From Bombyx mori (lineage: Eukaryota; Arthropoda; Insecta; Lepidoptera; Bombycidae), in assembly GCF_030269925.1 (NCBI RefSeq), contig NC_085121.1, positions 327,501 to 391,500 on the forward strand: a DNA stretch of 64,000 nt. Reading direction: 5' to 3'. Within the stretch, counting starts at the first letter, position 1, and each line of letters begins with the position of its first letter. The translations under genes and the position numbers were made by a program. The notes beneath the pieces are model-generated. The model searched no databases. It saw nothing but the letters and a program-made list of their open reading frames with translations, and had not been told where the DNA came from. Positions 37,001 to 45,800 of this stretch are shown here, one piece after another.

Positions 37001-40000
37001 CGTGTCGCCCTGCCCCCCCGCGCCGCTGCCCCCGCACCCCGCCTGGCTCGGGCGCTCGCCCTCCTCGCAGACAGGTACGTGTCGCCCTGCCCCCCCGCGC
37101 CGCCGCCCCCGCCCCCCGCCTGACTCGGGCGCTCGCCCTCCTCGCAGACAGGTACGTGTCGCCCTGCCCCCCCGCGCCGCCGCCCCCGCCCCCCGCCTGA
37201 CTCGGGCGCTCGCCCTCCTCGCAGACAGGTACGTGTCGCACTGTCGCAATACCCCTTGACCCCCTAGAATTCAAAGTCAACAAAATGAATAAATCTCAAT
37301 AAATGATCTAGGTTGAAGTACCACGACCCCGCTCTGCAAGACGACGCCCCCCTGGACGAGGGGGACAGCGGGGAGCCGTCCCCCCGCCACCAGCAGTGGA
37401 TCGAGGACGTCAAGAACATCGCCAATATGACTGAGGTAATCATGTTATGTACAGGCTATGCCAACAGTATACGCGAGGACTCGTTCAGTTTAACGCAACA
37501 AAATGTTTAGTCAATGAAATGTCACTGCTGTTTGTGACAAGTTCGGTATCGCTTAATGTTCTGTAAATTAAAACTACAAAGTCGAGAACAGAAACAATTC
37601 AATGATAAATGATAATAAGAAAATATAAAAAACTCAACAATTCGCATCTAAATTCCTCACACGAAAATGTAACATTGCTACACACTGCAGGCGAGACCGT
37701 CGGGCGCGGCTAGTAATTAAAAAAATGGTGCGCGTGCAAACTTGGTGCACGTGAAAGAAGCGAAACTTCTTTTGCGATGTGTAGTATTGTGATTTTCTTT
37801 AATTTTCATCCTTAAATCGAGACGCTCTGTCTATTTTCTCACTAGCTAGCTAACGAACCTGTCGCAAGTTAAATTTTACTCTCAAAGCTCCTAAAGAAGT
37901 TTCACTTCAAAAAAAATATCGAAAAATATACCTTTTATCGTGATGATGTCTATGGTCAGTCAGAACCGATGATTAAAACATGATAAATAATCTTTTTGCG
38001 TTCCTGTAAGTTTGTCCTCAAGTGTATGCAATGAGACCTCCGCTGTTTGTGACAGAAAAAGATCTGGCCGTTCACATAGTGTTCGTACGAAAAAGGTGGT
38101 CAAAGCAGTAAGGGAAACAATTCGAAGAAATCCTGTCCAAGAGCAAAAGATTTTATCTCGGGAGATGAAGATACCACCTAGAACCATGTCGCGTATTTTA
38201 AAAAATGACTTAGGACTTACAACCTATAAGAGACGTACTGGTCATTTCTTAACTGATAATTTAAAAGAGAATAGGGTGGTAAAATCGAAACAACTAGGTC
38301 ATAGAAAATTTTTGTTTCGGATGAGAAATTTTTTACAATTGAGCAACATTTTAACAAACAAAATGACCGTATTTATGCTCAAAGCTCTAAGGAAGCTTCC
38401 CAATTAGTCGACAGAGTGCAACGTGGGCACTATCCGACTTCAGTGATGGTTTGGTGGGGTATTAGCTATGAAGGAGTGACTGAGACATACTTTTGTGAAA
38501 AAGGTATCAAAGCATCGGCACAAGTGTATCAAGATACCATTCTTGAGAAGGTAGTGAAGCCCCTTAACAACACCATGTTCAATAATCAAGAATGGTCCTT
38601 CCAGCAAGACTCGGCGCCAGGTCATAAAGCTCGATCTACGCAGTCTTGGTTGGAAACGAACGTTTCGGACTTTATCAGAGCTGAAGACTGGCCGTCGTCT
38701 AGTTCCGATCTTAATCCGCTGGATTATGATTTATGGTCAGTTTTAGAGAGTACGGCTTGCTCTAAACGCCATGATAATTTGGAGTCCCTAAAACAATCCG
38801 TATGATTGGCAGTGAAATTTTTTCCCATGGAAAGAGTGCGTGCTTCTATTGATAGCTGGCCTCAACGTTTAAAGGACTGTATTGCAGCCAATGGAGACCA
38901 CTTCGAATAAGCTTTTTATACTTCAAATTGTTTTATATTTATGTATTAAACTAACACACTGTAAAAGTAATAAATGTTATTTGCAATAGAATATTTTTTT
39001 TCCTTTGTCTCAGTTTTTGTGGCAAGACTAGGTATACATTAGAAACATTACTGTTTCTCAAAATTTTCAATAAGAGTACTGAAAAGAGAAAACTGATCTA
39101 TTAAACCCTTCTCTAATTCATCTGGCTTGAAGTTTGGGTTTTTAATAGTTGTGTATTATATTGATTGATCGTGTTCATAAGTGTGCGCGTCCGTGTGTGC
39201 AGCCCGAGCCGCTGACGCAGCCCGGCACGCCGCAGCACGCCGCGCCGCCCGGCCCGCCGCCGCCCTGGCCGGACCAGGTACGGTGGGGTTCAGGGGGCTT
39301 AGTTGTCGCTCGCTGGCAACATTAACATTATTGTGAAATATTCAGATTTCCAAGTGAGTACCGTTACAGGCTCATCAGTACCAGCAGCCGCACATGCCCG
39401 GCTACCCCGAGCCCGTCGAGGAGACTCCCGACTACTCCGCGCAGTACTACACGCAGCCCCCGCCCCCGCCCCTACAGCCCCCTCACCTGCTGCCCCACGC
39501 CGAGCCCCACGACTCGGACCCTCCCGCCTACGCGGCGTACGGCGAGGACTGGCACCGCACCGAGGAGCACCACGCCCAGACATACGCCGACCCCTACTGG
39601 CAGGGAGACGCCGCCGGATATGGATACGGCGATGTAAGTACGCGTGTCATTTCAACTACGTCATAGCAGTTCATCACTTGTTAGATCTTGTATGACTTCA
39701 TAGTCAAAACGATATAGTCGTTGGCCACCCGCGTACCCGACGTAGAGGATAGGGTGAGGTCCGGGTGACGGGCGGGAGCGGGGCGGGGGACGGGAGAAGG
39801 CTCCGCTGCCGCCCGTCCCCCAGTCGCTCCAGTACTAACGCGCATTGTGTGGGTGCACCAGTCGGGGCTGCGGCGCCGCCACCACCCCGCGCCCCGCTCC
39901 GCTCCCCGCCCGGCGCCGCGCCCCCCGCCCGGCCCCCTCGCGGCCGCGCGGGCCCCCCGCCGGTCGAGTGGCCGACTGAAGCCGCTCGTGTTCGGCGGCA

Positions 40001-43000
40001 CATATCCCATCGACGAGCCGACCGGGCCGGCGGACCGCCGCGCCCTGCGAGCCACCATCGAGCGCAGCCTGGACCGCTTCGAGGAGATCCTGTCGCGGCG
40101 CGGGCCGCCCGGCGCCGACCTGGTGGCGCGCTACGTCGTGGCGGAACCGAGGACCTTCGACATCGACGAGCCCGTGTCGTTCGACTGACCGCCCCCGCCC
40201 CCGCCCCCGCCCCCGCCTCCGCCTATAAACGCACCCTCGCTTTACTTATCGATGCTCTGTGATAAATGTTGGATCTGATTTATTTTATATCATTACGAAA
40301 TTTATTTTCAAATATATTATCAATGTCTTTAATTTGCAGCTTACTCTGTTTAGTGTTTATTTACACCGCGCGTTATCGCCCACATGTTTTATTATCATTA
40401 AATATTTAGATACAGATTCGTGTTCTCAATCACAAAATATGGAATCCCACTGTATGATCCTAATGATGAAATTACAGTAAAAAATCCCAAATGTAAATTT
40501 CGTCAGTCGCTTTTGTGATTTAGGTCCCGCGCCCGCCCCCCGCGCCCGTCCCCCCCGTCCCCCCCGTGCCCCCCGTGCAACCGTATCAATGTGTCACTAG
40601 CACCGCGCGGGGTGTCCGCTGCGCTAGGTACAGTGTCCGCGGGCGCTTGTGCTCGTGTGCTCGTGTTGTGCCTGATGTTTATTCACTGAATAACTGTTAT
40701 AAGCCCGTCACATAAATAAATATAACTGAAATAGCTTAAGCTCTGTGTGGACATCTCGAAATGTAAAACCGACTACAGTATATTCGATGGCGAGTGGTTA
40801 CCGTCGGTCGTACTAACACCGAAGGTATTGTCCAAAGGTCACCAAAGATCCGCTGCTTGTTTCGGCGACCGGCCTTACAATAGTTAACTTGAACATAAAT
40901 CGTGATCATTAAACGACCATTATCTCACCTTTTTATTTTCAGTAAAAAATATTTAATTTTATATTTGAATATGATCGAGGTTTAAAGTAGACAATATCTC
41001 CGTCGCCTGTGACACCACCACCTGTGACAGTTGTCAAAAAGATGAAGTTTTCGTATTTACGTGTATGATCTATGGGTTTTGTTATGTACCCGCCGACGCA
41101 CCGGCGCCGCGACACGCACACACACACACATTATTACTTCTATAATTTACCCTCGCACCTCCGACTTTCTCTTATTTTCGGTTTTGACCCCGTAGGAGTA
41201 TCCAATTTATATTCAGAGTCCATAAAGCTTAAAATTTAATATAACTACATGTTACTAAGTACTTTCTGTATTCACTAATAATTAACTTTTAAATATTTTT
41301 TTAGTATGCGATTAACAGTTATCAAATTGTATCTATTGTACGATTTAACATTATAACAAATTAACATCAGATTGAGTAACGCTTGCTAGGCCCTGTCGGA
41401 CTACAGTAGAAATCTTACCGGATAGATACATACGGGGACCCCTGTATTCGTGTCGTAAAGCATATTTGAAACTATAAATTTAAATAGAGTCAGTTTGTTA
41501 GGCTAATAGAGTAGGGTAGGAGGGTAGGGAGACACACCGCACACTCACGTGTGTGTGCGTGCCTACGTGACGCGGCGTCGGTGTGTGAGCGGTGTGCGTG
41601 TGTGCGGCAGGCGGGAGACGAGCGGCCCCGCATCAGGATGCCGGGAGCCGCCTACTCCTACGAGGAGGACAACCAGCCCGCCGCCGAGGTCAGTGCGCTC
41701 AACTGTACTACTCAATCGCACCGAAACATTAGTAGCACAAACTATTTTGTGTGTTTTTATTTTTAATTTTATATTAATGAATTATATCTGTAAAGTTCAA
41801 TGAGCCCCGAACAACTAAATATTATACATACTCACCTAATTCTTATTCAAAGCTTATTAAATAATGTGAAGTTTGACGGACGAATGCTCTGAAGCAGTAA
41901 TACGTTTCGGTTCGAAAGGCGGGGCAGCCGTTGTAACTATACTGAGACCTTAGAATTTATATCTCAAGGTGGGTGGCGCATTTACGTCGTAGATGTCTAT
42001 GGGCTCCAGTAACCACTTAATACCAGGTGGGCTGTGAGCTCGTCCACCCATCTATGCAATAAAAAATAAATCAGTGGCTTTAACATTAACAGGCGACCGA
42101 GCGGGACACGGACACGCCAGTGACGAAAACGAAAAAACAAGAAGAAAAACAAAAAGACGACCCAACCAAGAGCGACGGGAAGAAGGGCGGCGGCTGGCTC
42201 GGCGGGATACTCACCAAGCTCTCGCTGCGGCCCCCCAACCAGATGATCCTGCCCGACGACAAGAACCCCACCGTGAGTCCGCGCCACCACGCGCCCACAC
42301 TCATATAAACCTCTCTCTCTTCCGTAACGCTCTTACCTAGTTTATAAAGAAAATCAATATTCTTGTGTTTATCATTCAGTCATCTTTCAGTTTCAAAAGT
42401 AGCTATGGTCAATGAAAACATGGTTAATCTATTATAATAATGATATAAATAGGTAGTACACACAGTTAATGAGGAAAAATATATTAAAGTGTGAACATCC
42501 TCAGTTGACGAAAAAATAATTTTTGGCAAAGATATACGCACAAGACCTCAACAATGTGTCTTTCTTTCAAATTTAATGATATTCTACATATACTGTAAAA
42601 CTTAAAATAGTAAGGTTTTATTTAGATATAGTGTTATTTGTCTAAAATAGAATATATATTCACATAATTAAATTTTGAAAATGACAACACTGCAAAGTAA
42701 ACATATGTCTATCCATTCACGCTATGTATCATCATAGTTCACAGTCAGTAGTAGATTTGATTTTTAAAAAGATAACGAAAAAAAAATACATGGTGCAATT
42801 CACTAGTGGTAGAAGTGAAATCTTCCAAAATTAAAATACAATTATCCTAAACGTCTTAAAATTTTGTCATTAGTAAATAATTGTAAGGTAGCGCTCTCTG
42901 TGAATTGATATTTTAATTTCAAGTATAATCCTAAATTAAAATTCACTACAAGAGCTTTCATACACACGTTAGTATTAAAAAAATCTCACAGATGGCGCTG

Positions 43001-45800
43001 TATTAAATAGTATGTATATTTCTGTCTCATTCTTTTGTATTTGTGTCTCTTACCTGTCGTTTTTTCCGTTGATCCGGTTTGAAATCACGATTCTAAAGAA
43101 GTTTTCACTTCAAAAATATCACCCCAAATTAAATTAAAAAAATGTTGATAATAAATAAAGAAGTCAAAACGACCCCATCCCTAGCCCCGCATAAAATAAA
43201 TAATATATTTATCTTTTATTTTTTAATCCACATTATATCTAAAGTCTACCACTCATTAGCTTAATGGCTTTAATAAAATAATTGCAACACTGGACATGTA
43301 AATACTTTATTCTCAACTTAACTTGTGAATGAATCAAATGGATCTTTAAATCAAGTACAAAATCCACTAAATAAAGATTTCAAATTATATTATTAGGTTC
43401 AAATATAACTTTGTATTTTTTTTTGTAAGTTTATTATTTTCTTTTATATCTATAATATGTATGTACATTTATATGTTTCCAAATATGTATGTTTATCACA
43501 TTTATATAATTATTATAAATAAATTATATTTTTATTGCATTTGCCTTTTAATGTTTACTGGTATATTGTTGCGATAATGTTCACTATTGGTATACTTGGT
43601 GTACTAAAAGAACAGAATGAAATAGGTCTCTAAATTAATATCCTAGTAATGTACTTTGCATTACGCATCGAGAGTCGCAACGTGTGAGCCTACTTCGCTG
43701 ACAAATATTTAAGCTCATTTTAAGTAAACACATAATCTTTTCCGTTTCGATGCTGGCGACACAATGCACCGTATAGTATTGTGTTTGTGTGATAGATCGT
43801 GTGGGACGAAGACAAGAAGCGGTGGCGCAATCTCGACGGCGACGTGGACGAGAACGACCAGCCCCCTCCCCCGCCCCCCAAGATGGCCGACATCGTCTCG
43901 CAAATTAGGTGAGTGTCCCGAGTGGCGCGCACGGCCAACTGGATACACTTCTGTAATTGTACTTATAAAAACTACGAATATGAATATATTTTTACAGGAG
44001 TATCTCCCCCCCGCTGCAACCCAACGGCGCCCCTCCCTCCGTCCCCCTCGCCGGCCCCCTCACGGCGCCGCCTTCCAATATATTCAAGATGCAGAAGGGA
44101 CGACGTGAGTACTATGTACTGTAACTCTCTAATCTGAACGCACACCAATAACGTGTTCACGTCCTCGTGTCCTCGGGGAGAGGGCACGGGAGGTCGGCTG
44201 GTCGCGACAAAAGCGCACAACAGAACGGAATAATCTGAATCTATTAAAGAAAATTATCTTTTAAAAAAGACATCCCTAACAAGATATCCGTCTGTTTTGT
44301 GGAGTGGCCGTCACAGAAAACAAGATATTTGACAGATGCCTGAATATCGCTAACGACATTTTCAAGATAAGCTTACTTAAACACAAGTTCCGAACAACAA
44401 CATTCGGGCCGTCGGTCTACCTAGCAAAGACATTCGCTCGGTTGAAGATCTTCCCTCTTTAACCTCCAGAGAGTTGAGCGCTGAATGTATTGTTTCCAGA
44501 TATAAAGAACTCATACGTGGACGTGTTTAACCCGGGGGGGACGGCGGCGCGCCCCCCGGCCCCCGCGCCCGCACCCCCGCCCCCGCCCGCGCCCGCCCCC
44601 TACAACAACTACTTCGTGCCGGCCCCCGCGCTGCAGGTAACACGACTTCAGGGAACAAACGTAGTGTCACCTAATCCCAAATTACAGTTAACATTTTAAG
44701 ATTTGTCTTTAGTTTAATTGACAGCGTTGTTAAACAGTACAGTAATACATCGGCCACACAGCTATGCGGGATCTTACAGTCTTCAAATAAAGTTCAGTAG
44801 TGTAGTGTTGTGAGCCAGCCCGGGCAGGTACCGCCGACTTGGATATCTCTGTCGCTACGCAGTGATGCGTTCCAGTTGTAATGAAATTGCATTAAGCTAT
44901 TCTTTCTAACTTCGACTTCATGTGTCATGGAGAGTGGCGGCGTGCACGTCGCGATGTCTATGCTCCGATAATCACTTAACGCCAGGAGAGTCATGAATAT
45001 ATTTGAGCTATTCCACTCAAAAATTAAATATTACTAGCTCAGCATTACACCACAAGAAATTAATAGAAAATAATGTAGAATTAACCAAAACTCATTAAAT
45101 ATATTTTCCTCCAGAACGCCCATTTGTCAATATCCCTACCCCCGTCCCCGACCCCCCGCCGGCGCTCCCCCCAGGTACGACCCCAAGCGAATAGTTTTGA
45201 GTTCGCCCAATGCAAACCTTTTACAACGTGAAATAATTATTTTCCAATTTTGCTACCGTCATGCGGCACAGCAGGAGGAGGAGCTCCCGAACGGCCTCTA
45301 GCGGGCGCCGCCGCGCGCCGGTAACTATGCACCGCATACACTTGCTTACTAGGGATGCTCCGATACCGTCAAAGTATGGATACCTACTCATTTCGATAGT
45401 ACTCAAATCTTTTTTCGATACTACTGACATTGAGACATTGTTGCACCGAGTATGTATGATACCGAGTATGTATCGCAAGATTGATTCGATGCTATAAATA
45501 CTTGTTATCAAATCAAAAGTATCGAGTACCTACTCATATTTACTAGTATCGGAATATCCCTATTGCTTACTAACCGACTTGACTGGGCCGCTCCCTGCAG
45601 CGTGCAATGTCTGCCCGCCGCGCTCACCGCGCTCTGCGAACAGACACCTTATTTACAGTGCGATCGATGATGGATGCGAGACCCGACGCCGCGACGCCGG
45701 AGTGCGTGGAGCACGGGCTTACTATAATTATCAATTTCAGAGCGGAGTCTACGATCCCGCGCAAGCCGGCAGCGACGAGCAGTACCGCAGCGGCATCTAG
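18913..45800 (+). CDS. Sec16: Sec16, ER-exit-site/COPII scaffold (complete, 27 exons, 2057 aa)
   Basis: Large peripheral ER protein that marks ER exit sites and gathers COPII (Sec13/31, Sec23/24, Sar1). Exons: 18913-19008, 20770-23672, 24242-24453, 24741-24791, 28079-28192, 28674-28820, 28913-28997, 30794-30871, 31614-31713, 32545-32698, 32869-32993, 33319-33403, 33851-33910, 34000-34095, 34618-34893, 36510-36766, 36861-36997, 37312-37435, 39203-39277, 39370-39633, 41611-41688, 42093-42272, 43796-43908, 43998-44104, 44500-44636, 45115-45174, 45741-45800. Every border is AG/GT and every phase fits, giving 6174 nt. The order is disordered N-terminus, Arg-rich region, central conserved/ACE1 domain, Pro-rich linker, C-terminal conserved region. 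The length is typical for insect Sec16. The last two exons are the least secure, because no conserved motif fixes their frame. Likely poly(A) signals lie near 46700 and 46877. Confidence 0.93.
20770..23672 (+). CDS. Sec16: Sec16 exon 2: disordered N-terminal half
   Basis: 2.9-kb exon, nearly half of the protein. It begins with Gln/Asn/Tyr-rich sequence and a CAA/CAG polyGln run (around 21150). Asp/Trp-rich WEDNWDWGWDE and NDTWNWTVEEKKEAQEKK blocks follow, then a Pro/Ser/Thr-rich middle. The motif R-M-V-x-G occurs three times (RMVVGQ, RMVPGQ, RMVPGE), each preceded by a Pro/Gly segment. The exon ends in a dense RDKEKDR/RDRKYEK/RRDKDRRERDD stretch. In other animals the Arg-rich part before the central domain is needed for ER-exit-site targeting. 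Its base composition is balanced, unlike the GC-rich exons after it. Confidence 0.93.
23985..24165 (+). repeat. Bm1 SINE in Sec16 intron 2
   Basis: 'gcccactgagtttctcgcag', 'gtagattctgcgaagcac', 'tgctcttgctagggctagtg' and 'gtgctcacctacccgtc' follow the Bm1 consensus as I remember it. It ends about 75 bp before exon 3. Confidence 0.88.
24242..31713 (+). CDS. Sec16: Sec16 exons 3-9: Arg-rich tail and entry to the central domain
   Basis: Exon 3 (24242-24453) continues the Arg/Glu/Asp-rich block. Exon 4 (24741-24791) is a 17-codon piece (VVTFSSDANDNDSGRRE) and exon 5 starts with the similar GETFSSPSRPDSRE. Exon 6 (28674-28820) has the conserved YYEQLRR-x-DPAAYLRVYKQL block preceding the central domain. 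Exons 7-8 are Gly/Tyr-rich linkers. Exon 9 has TTDVSLNLHLEES and TPVLYSTAHVR, matching the 'TP..F..PHVR' lead-in of the animal Sec16 central domain. Intron 4 (24792-28078) is 3.3 kb and shows only low-copy AT-rich DNA. Confidence 0.88.
28414..28656 (+). repeat. SINE tail ending beside Sec16 exon 6
   Basis: 'actggtggtaggacctcttg' to 'gtccaaccatctaatcaaa'. The element ends at about 28656 and exon 6 starts at 28674, so only about 17 bases separate them. A diverged relative is visible just before it (28266-28320). Confidence 0.85.
30060..30360 (-). pseudogene. RTE-like reverse-transcriptase 3' fragment
   Basis: Minus-strand translation gives GYRGRGRPKKK and, in another frame, MVYDRGLWMEKTCCADP. 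These are pieces of the conserved tail following the RT domain in many lepidopteran non-LTR elements. It is frameshifted and short. It lies in Sec16 intron 7. The 5' border is unclear. Confidence 0.6.
31395..31560. repeat. Short interspersed repeat with palindromic gtgcaac core
   Basis: 'ggtgcgcgtgcaacttgttgcacgtgaa' (the inner gtgcaac-ttgttgcac part is a hairpin) recurs at 37717-37760 as 'ggtgcgcgtgcaaacttggtgcacgtgaa'. A related 'aagaagtttcacttc' end is seen near 37890 and 43095. All copies are in Sec16 introns. Class unknown. Confidence 0.5.
31844..32356 (+). mobile_element. Non-autonomous Helitron-like element in Sec16 intron 9
   Basis: Starts TCTTAATATATATAAATC after an A, ends GGCCGGGTCTGCTAG before a T, and has no terminal inverted repeat. 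It includes the 'gtttgtccgcgatggactcc' block common in lepidopteran Helitrons. 513 bp, no ORF. It lies about 190 bp upstream of exon 10. Confidence 0.7.
32545..37435 (+). CDS. Sec16: Sec16 exons 10-18: central conserved (ACE1) domain
   Basis: Nine exons encode the alpha-helical ancestral coatomer element that pairs with Sec13. Recognisable blocks in order: RHLVVVRPCYP (exon 10); HALLWDYLALLLTQNG joined to VVVGSDLAELLM (exons 11-12); LDKYREYLLCGNRRDAL (exon 14); EWAVSNNLWGHALHLASL and DPLHTLYAAL, then DWRPHCAVLLAN (exon 15); GDSLAARGLLYSAQFCYLAAE and IYEYAKSLN (exon 16); VYKLLIAVRLTDCGL and ALGYTERAA (exon 17); WIEDVKNIANM (exon 18). Each matches the family order. Coding is extremely GC-rich with G or C at nearly all third positions. 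Exon 13 is a short Pro-rich insertion. The exon 17 donor is duplicated (see 36944-37235). Confidence 0.93.
36944..37235. repeat. 77-bp tandem repeat carrying the exon 17 splice donor (4 copies of the junction)
   Basis: The string gcagacaggtacgtgtcgc recurs with exact spacing of 77 bp (gca-gac at 36990, 37067, 37144 and 37221). Each unit holds a pyrimidine-rich ctcgccctcctcgcag and the donor ACAG|gtacgt. The first copy is the coding end of exon 17; the others fill the start of the intron. Units 2 to 4 differ by a few bases (tggctcggg versus tgactcggg). Confidence 0.92.
38027..39032 (+). mobile_element. Mariner-like (DD37D) element, 5'-truncated, in Sec16 intron 18
   Basis: Same family as 7766-9059 (near-identical in 'gcaatgagacctcc-gctgtttgtgac') but lacking roughly the first 270 bp including the left end. 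The right end GGCAAGACTAGG is followed by TA. Plus-strand fragments [32 protein letters not shown] and [10 protein letters not shown] remain. A small deletion after KSKQL and frameshifts destroy the first Asp region, and a stop follows LKQSV. Here the second Asp is intact, unlike the 8-kb copy. Non-functional. Confidence 0.9.
39203..39633 (+). CDS. Sec16: Sec16 exons 19-20: Pro/Tyr-rich linker
   Basis: Exon 19 (39203-39277) is PEPLTQPGTPQH then Pro-rich. Exon 20 (39370-39633) is Pro/Tyr/His-rich with PVEETPDYSAQYYTQ and DWHRTEEHHAQTYADPYW. Both are phase 0 at each end, so either could be skipped without a frame change. They follow the ACE1 domain, where animal Sec16 proteins have low-complexity sequence. 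Confidence 0.88.
39634..41610 (+). other. Sec16 intron 20 (includes very GC-rich block)
   Basis: The first 600 bp are above 70% GC and contain a (GCCCCC)n run at about 40190-40220. A Pro/Val-rich open stretch after the AG at 40523 (VPRPPPAPVPPVPP) would leave the wrong phase for exon 21, so I do not annotate it. The rest is ordinary AT-rich intron with a CA repeat near 41110. Confidence 0.6.
39862..40188 (+). CDS. Possible alternative last exon of Sec16
   Basis: After the AG at 39860-39861 an open frame continues exon 20 in phase 0 for 108 codons to a TGA at 40186. The first part is Arg/Pro-rich. The second part looks like folded protein: LVFGGTYPIDEP, ALRATIERSLDRFEEIL and LVARYVVAEPRTFDIDEPVS. 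An AATAAA lies at about 40715. If used, Sec16 would end before its conserved C-terminal region. The alternative is that it is retained GC-rich intron. I cannot decide without transcripts. Confidence 0.4.
   Translation, partial: SGLRRRHHPAPRSAPRPAPRPPPGPLAAARAPRRSSGRLKPLVFGGTYPIDEPTGPADRRALRATIERSLDRFEEILSRRGPPGADLVARYVVAEPRTFDIDEPVSFD
41611..45800 (+). CDS. Sec16: Sec16 exons 21-27: conserved C-terminal region
   Basis: Exon 21 gives RIRMPGAAYSYEEDN. Exon 22 has a Lys-rich run then GGGWLGGILTKL and MILPDDKNPT, and exon 23 IVWDEDKKRWRNLDGD and PPPPPPKMADIVSQ. Together they are the hallmark 'LPDDKN-xx-IVWDE' block of the Sec16 C-terminus, which in other species contacts Sec23 and Sec12/TFG-type partners. 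Exon 24 has SNIFKMQKGR and exon 25 IKNSYVDVFNPGG, matching the 'YVDVLNP' signature. Exons 26 (45115-45174) and 27 (45741-45800, SGVYDPAQAGSDEQYRSGI then TAG) are inferred from splice sites and phase. The YDPAQ resembles the YNPAQ near the end of vertebrate Sec16. Confidence 0.87.
41880..42066 (+). repeat. SINE tail ending beside Sec16 exon 22
   Basis: 'ctgaagcagtaatacgtttc' to 'catctatgcaataaaaaata'. Only about 26 bases lie between its A-rich tail and exon 22 at 42093. Those bases contain the whole usable pyrimidine tract. Confidence 0.85.
42273..43795 (+). other. Sec16 intron 22
   Basis: 1.5 kb, very AT-rich. It holds the repeat end seen at 43030-43115 ('ctaaagaagttttcacttc'). No exon or other gene is visible. 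Confidence 0.6.
44800..44995 (+). repeat. Diverged SINE-family copy in Sec16 intron 25
   Basis: 'gtgttgtgagccagcccggg', 'caggtaccgccgact', 'gcagtgatgcgttcc' and 'gtcgcgatgtctatgctcc' follow the order of blocks of the common SINE body, but with many changes. Similar old copies are at about 28266, 34385 and 59052. Confidence 0.55.
45350..45562. mobile_element. hAT-type MITE with perfect 8-bp target duplication
   Basis: 213 bp with ends TAGGGATGCTCCGATAC and, inverted, TAGGGATATTCCGATAC (15 of 17 match). It is flanked on both sides by TTGCTTAC (45342-45349 and 45563-45570). The 8-bp duplication and the TAGGG-type ends fit hAT. Non-coding. It lies in the last Sec16 intron. Confidence 0.88.

Noticed and set aside
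36819..37283. Repetitive 154-codon minus-strand ORF
   Set aside because: It is the antisense shadow of the GC-rich 77-bp array and of Sec16 exon 17.
40524..40627. Pro/Val-rich exon in Sec16 intron 20
   Set aside because: Its only good donor leaves phase 2, which does not fit exon 21 (phase 0).
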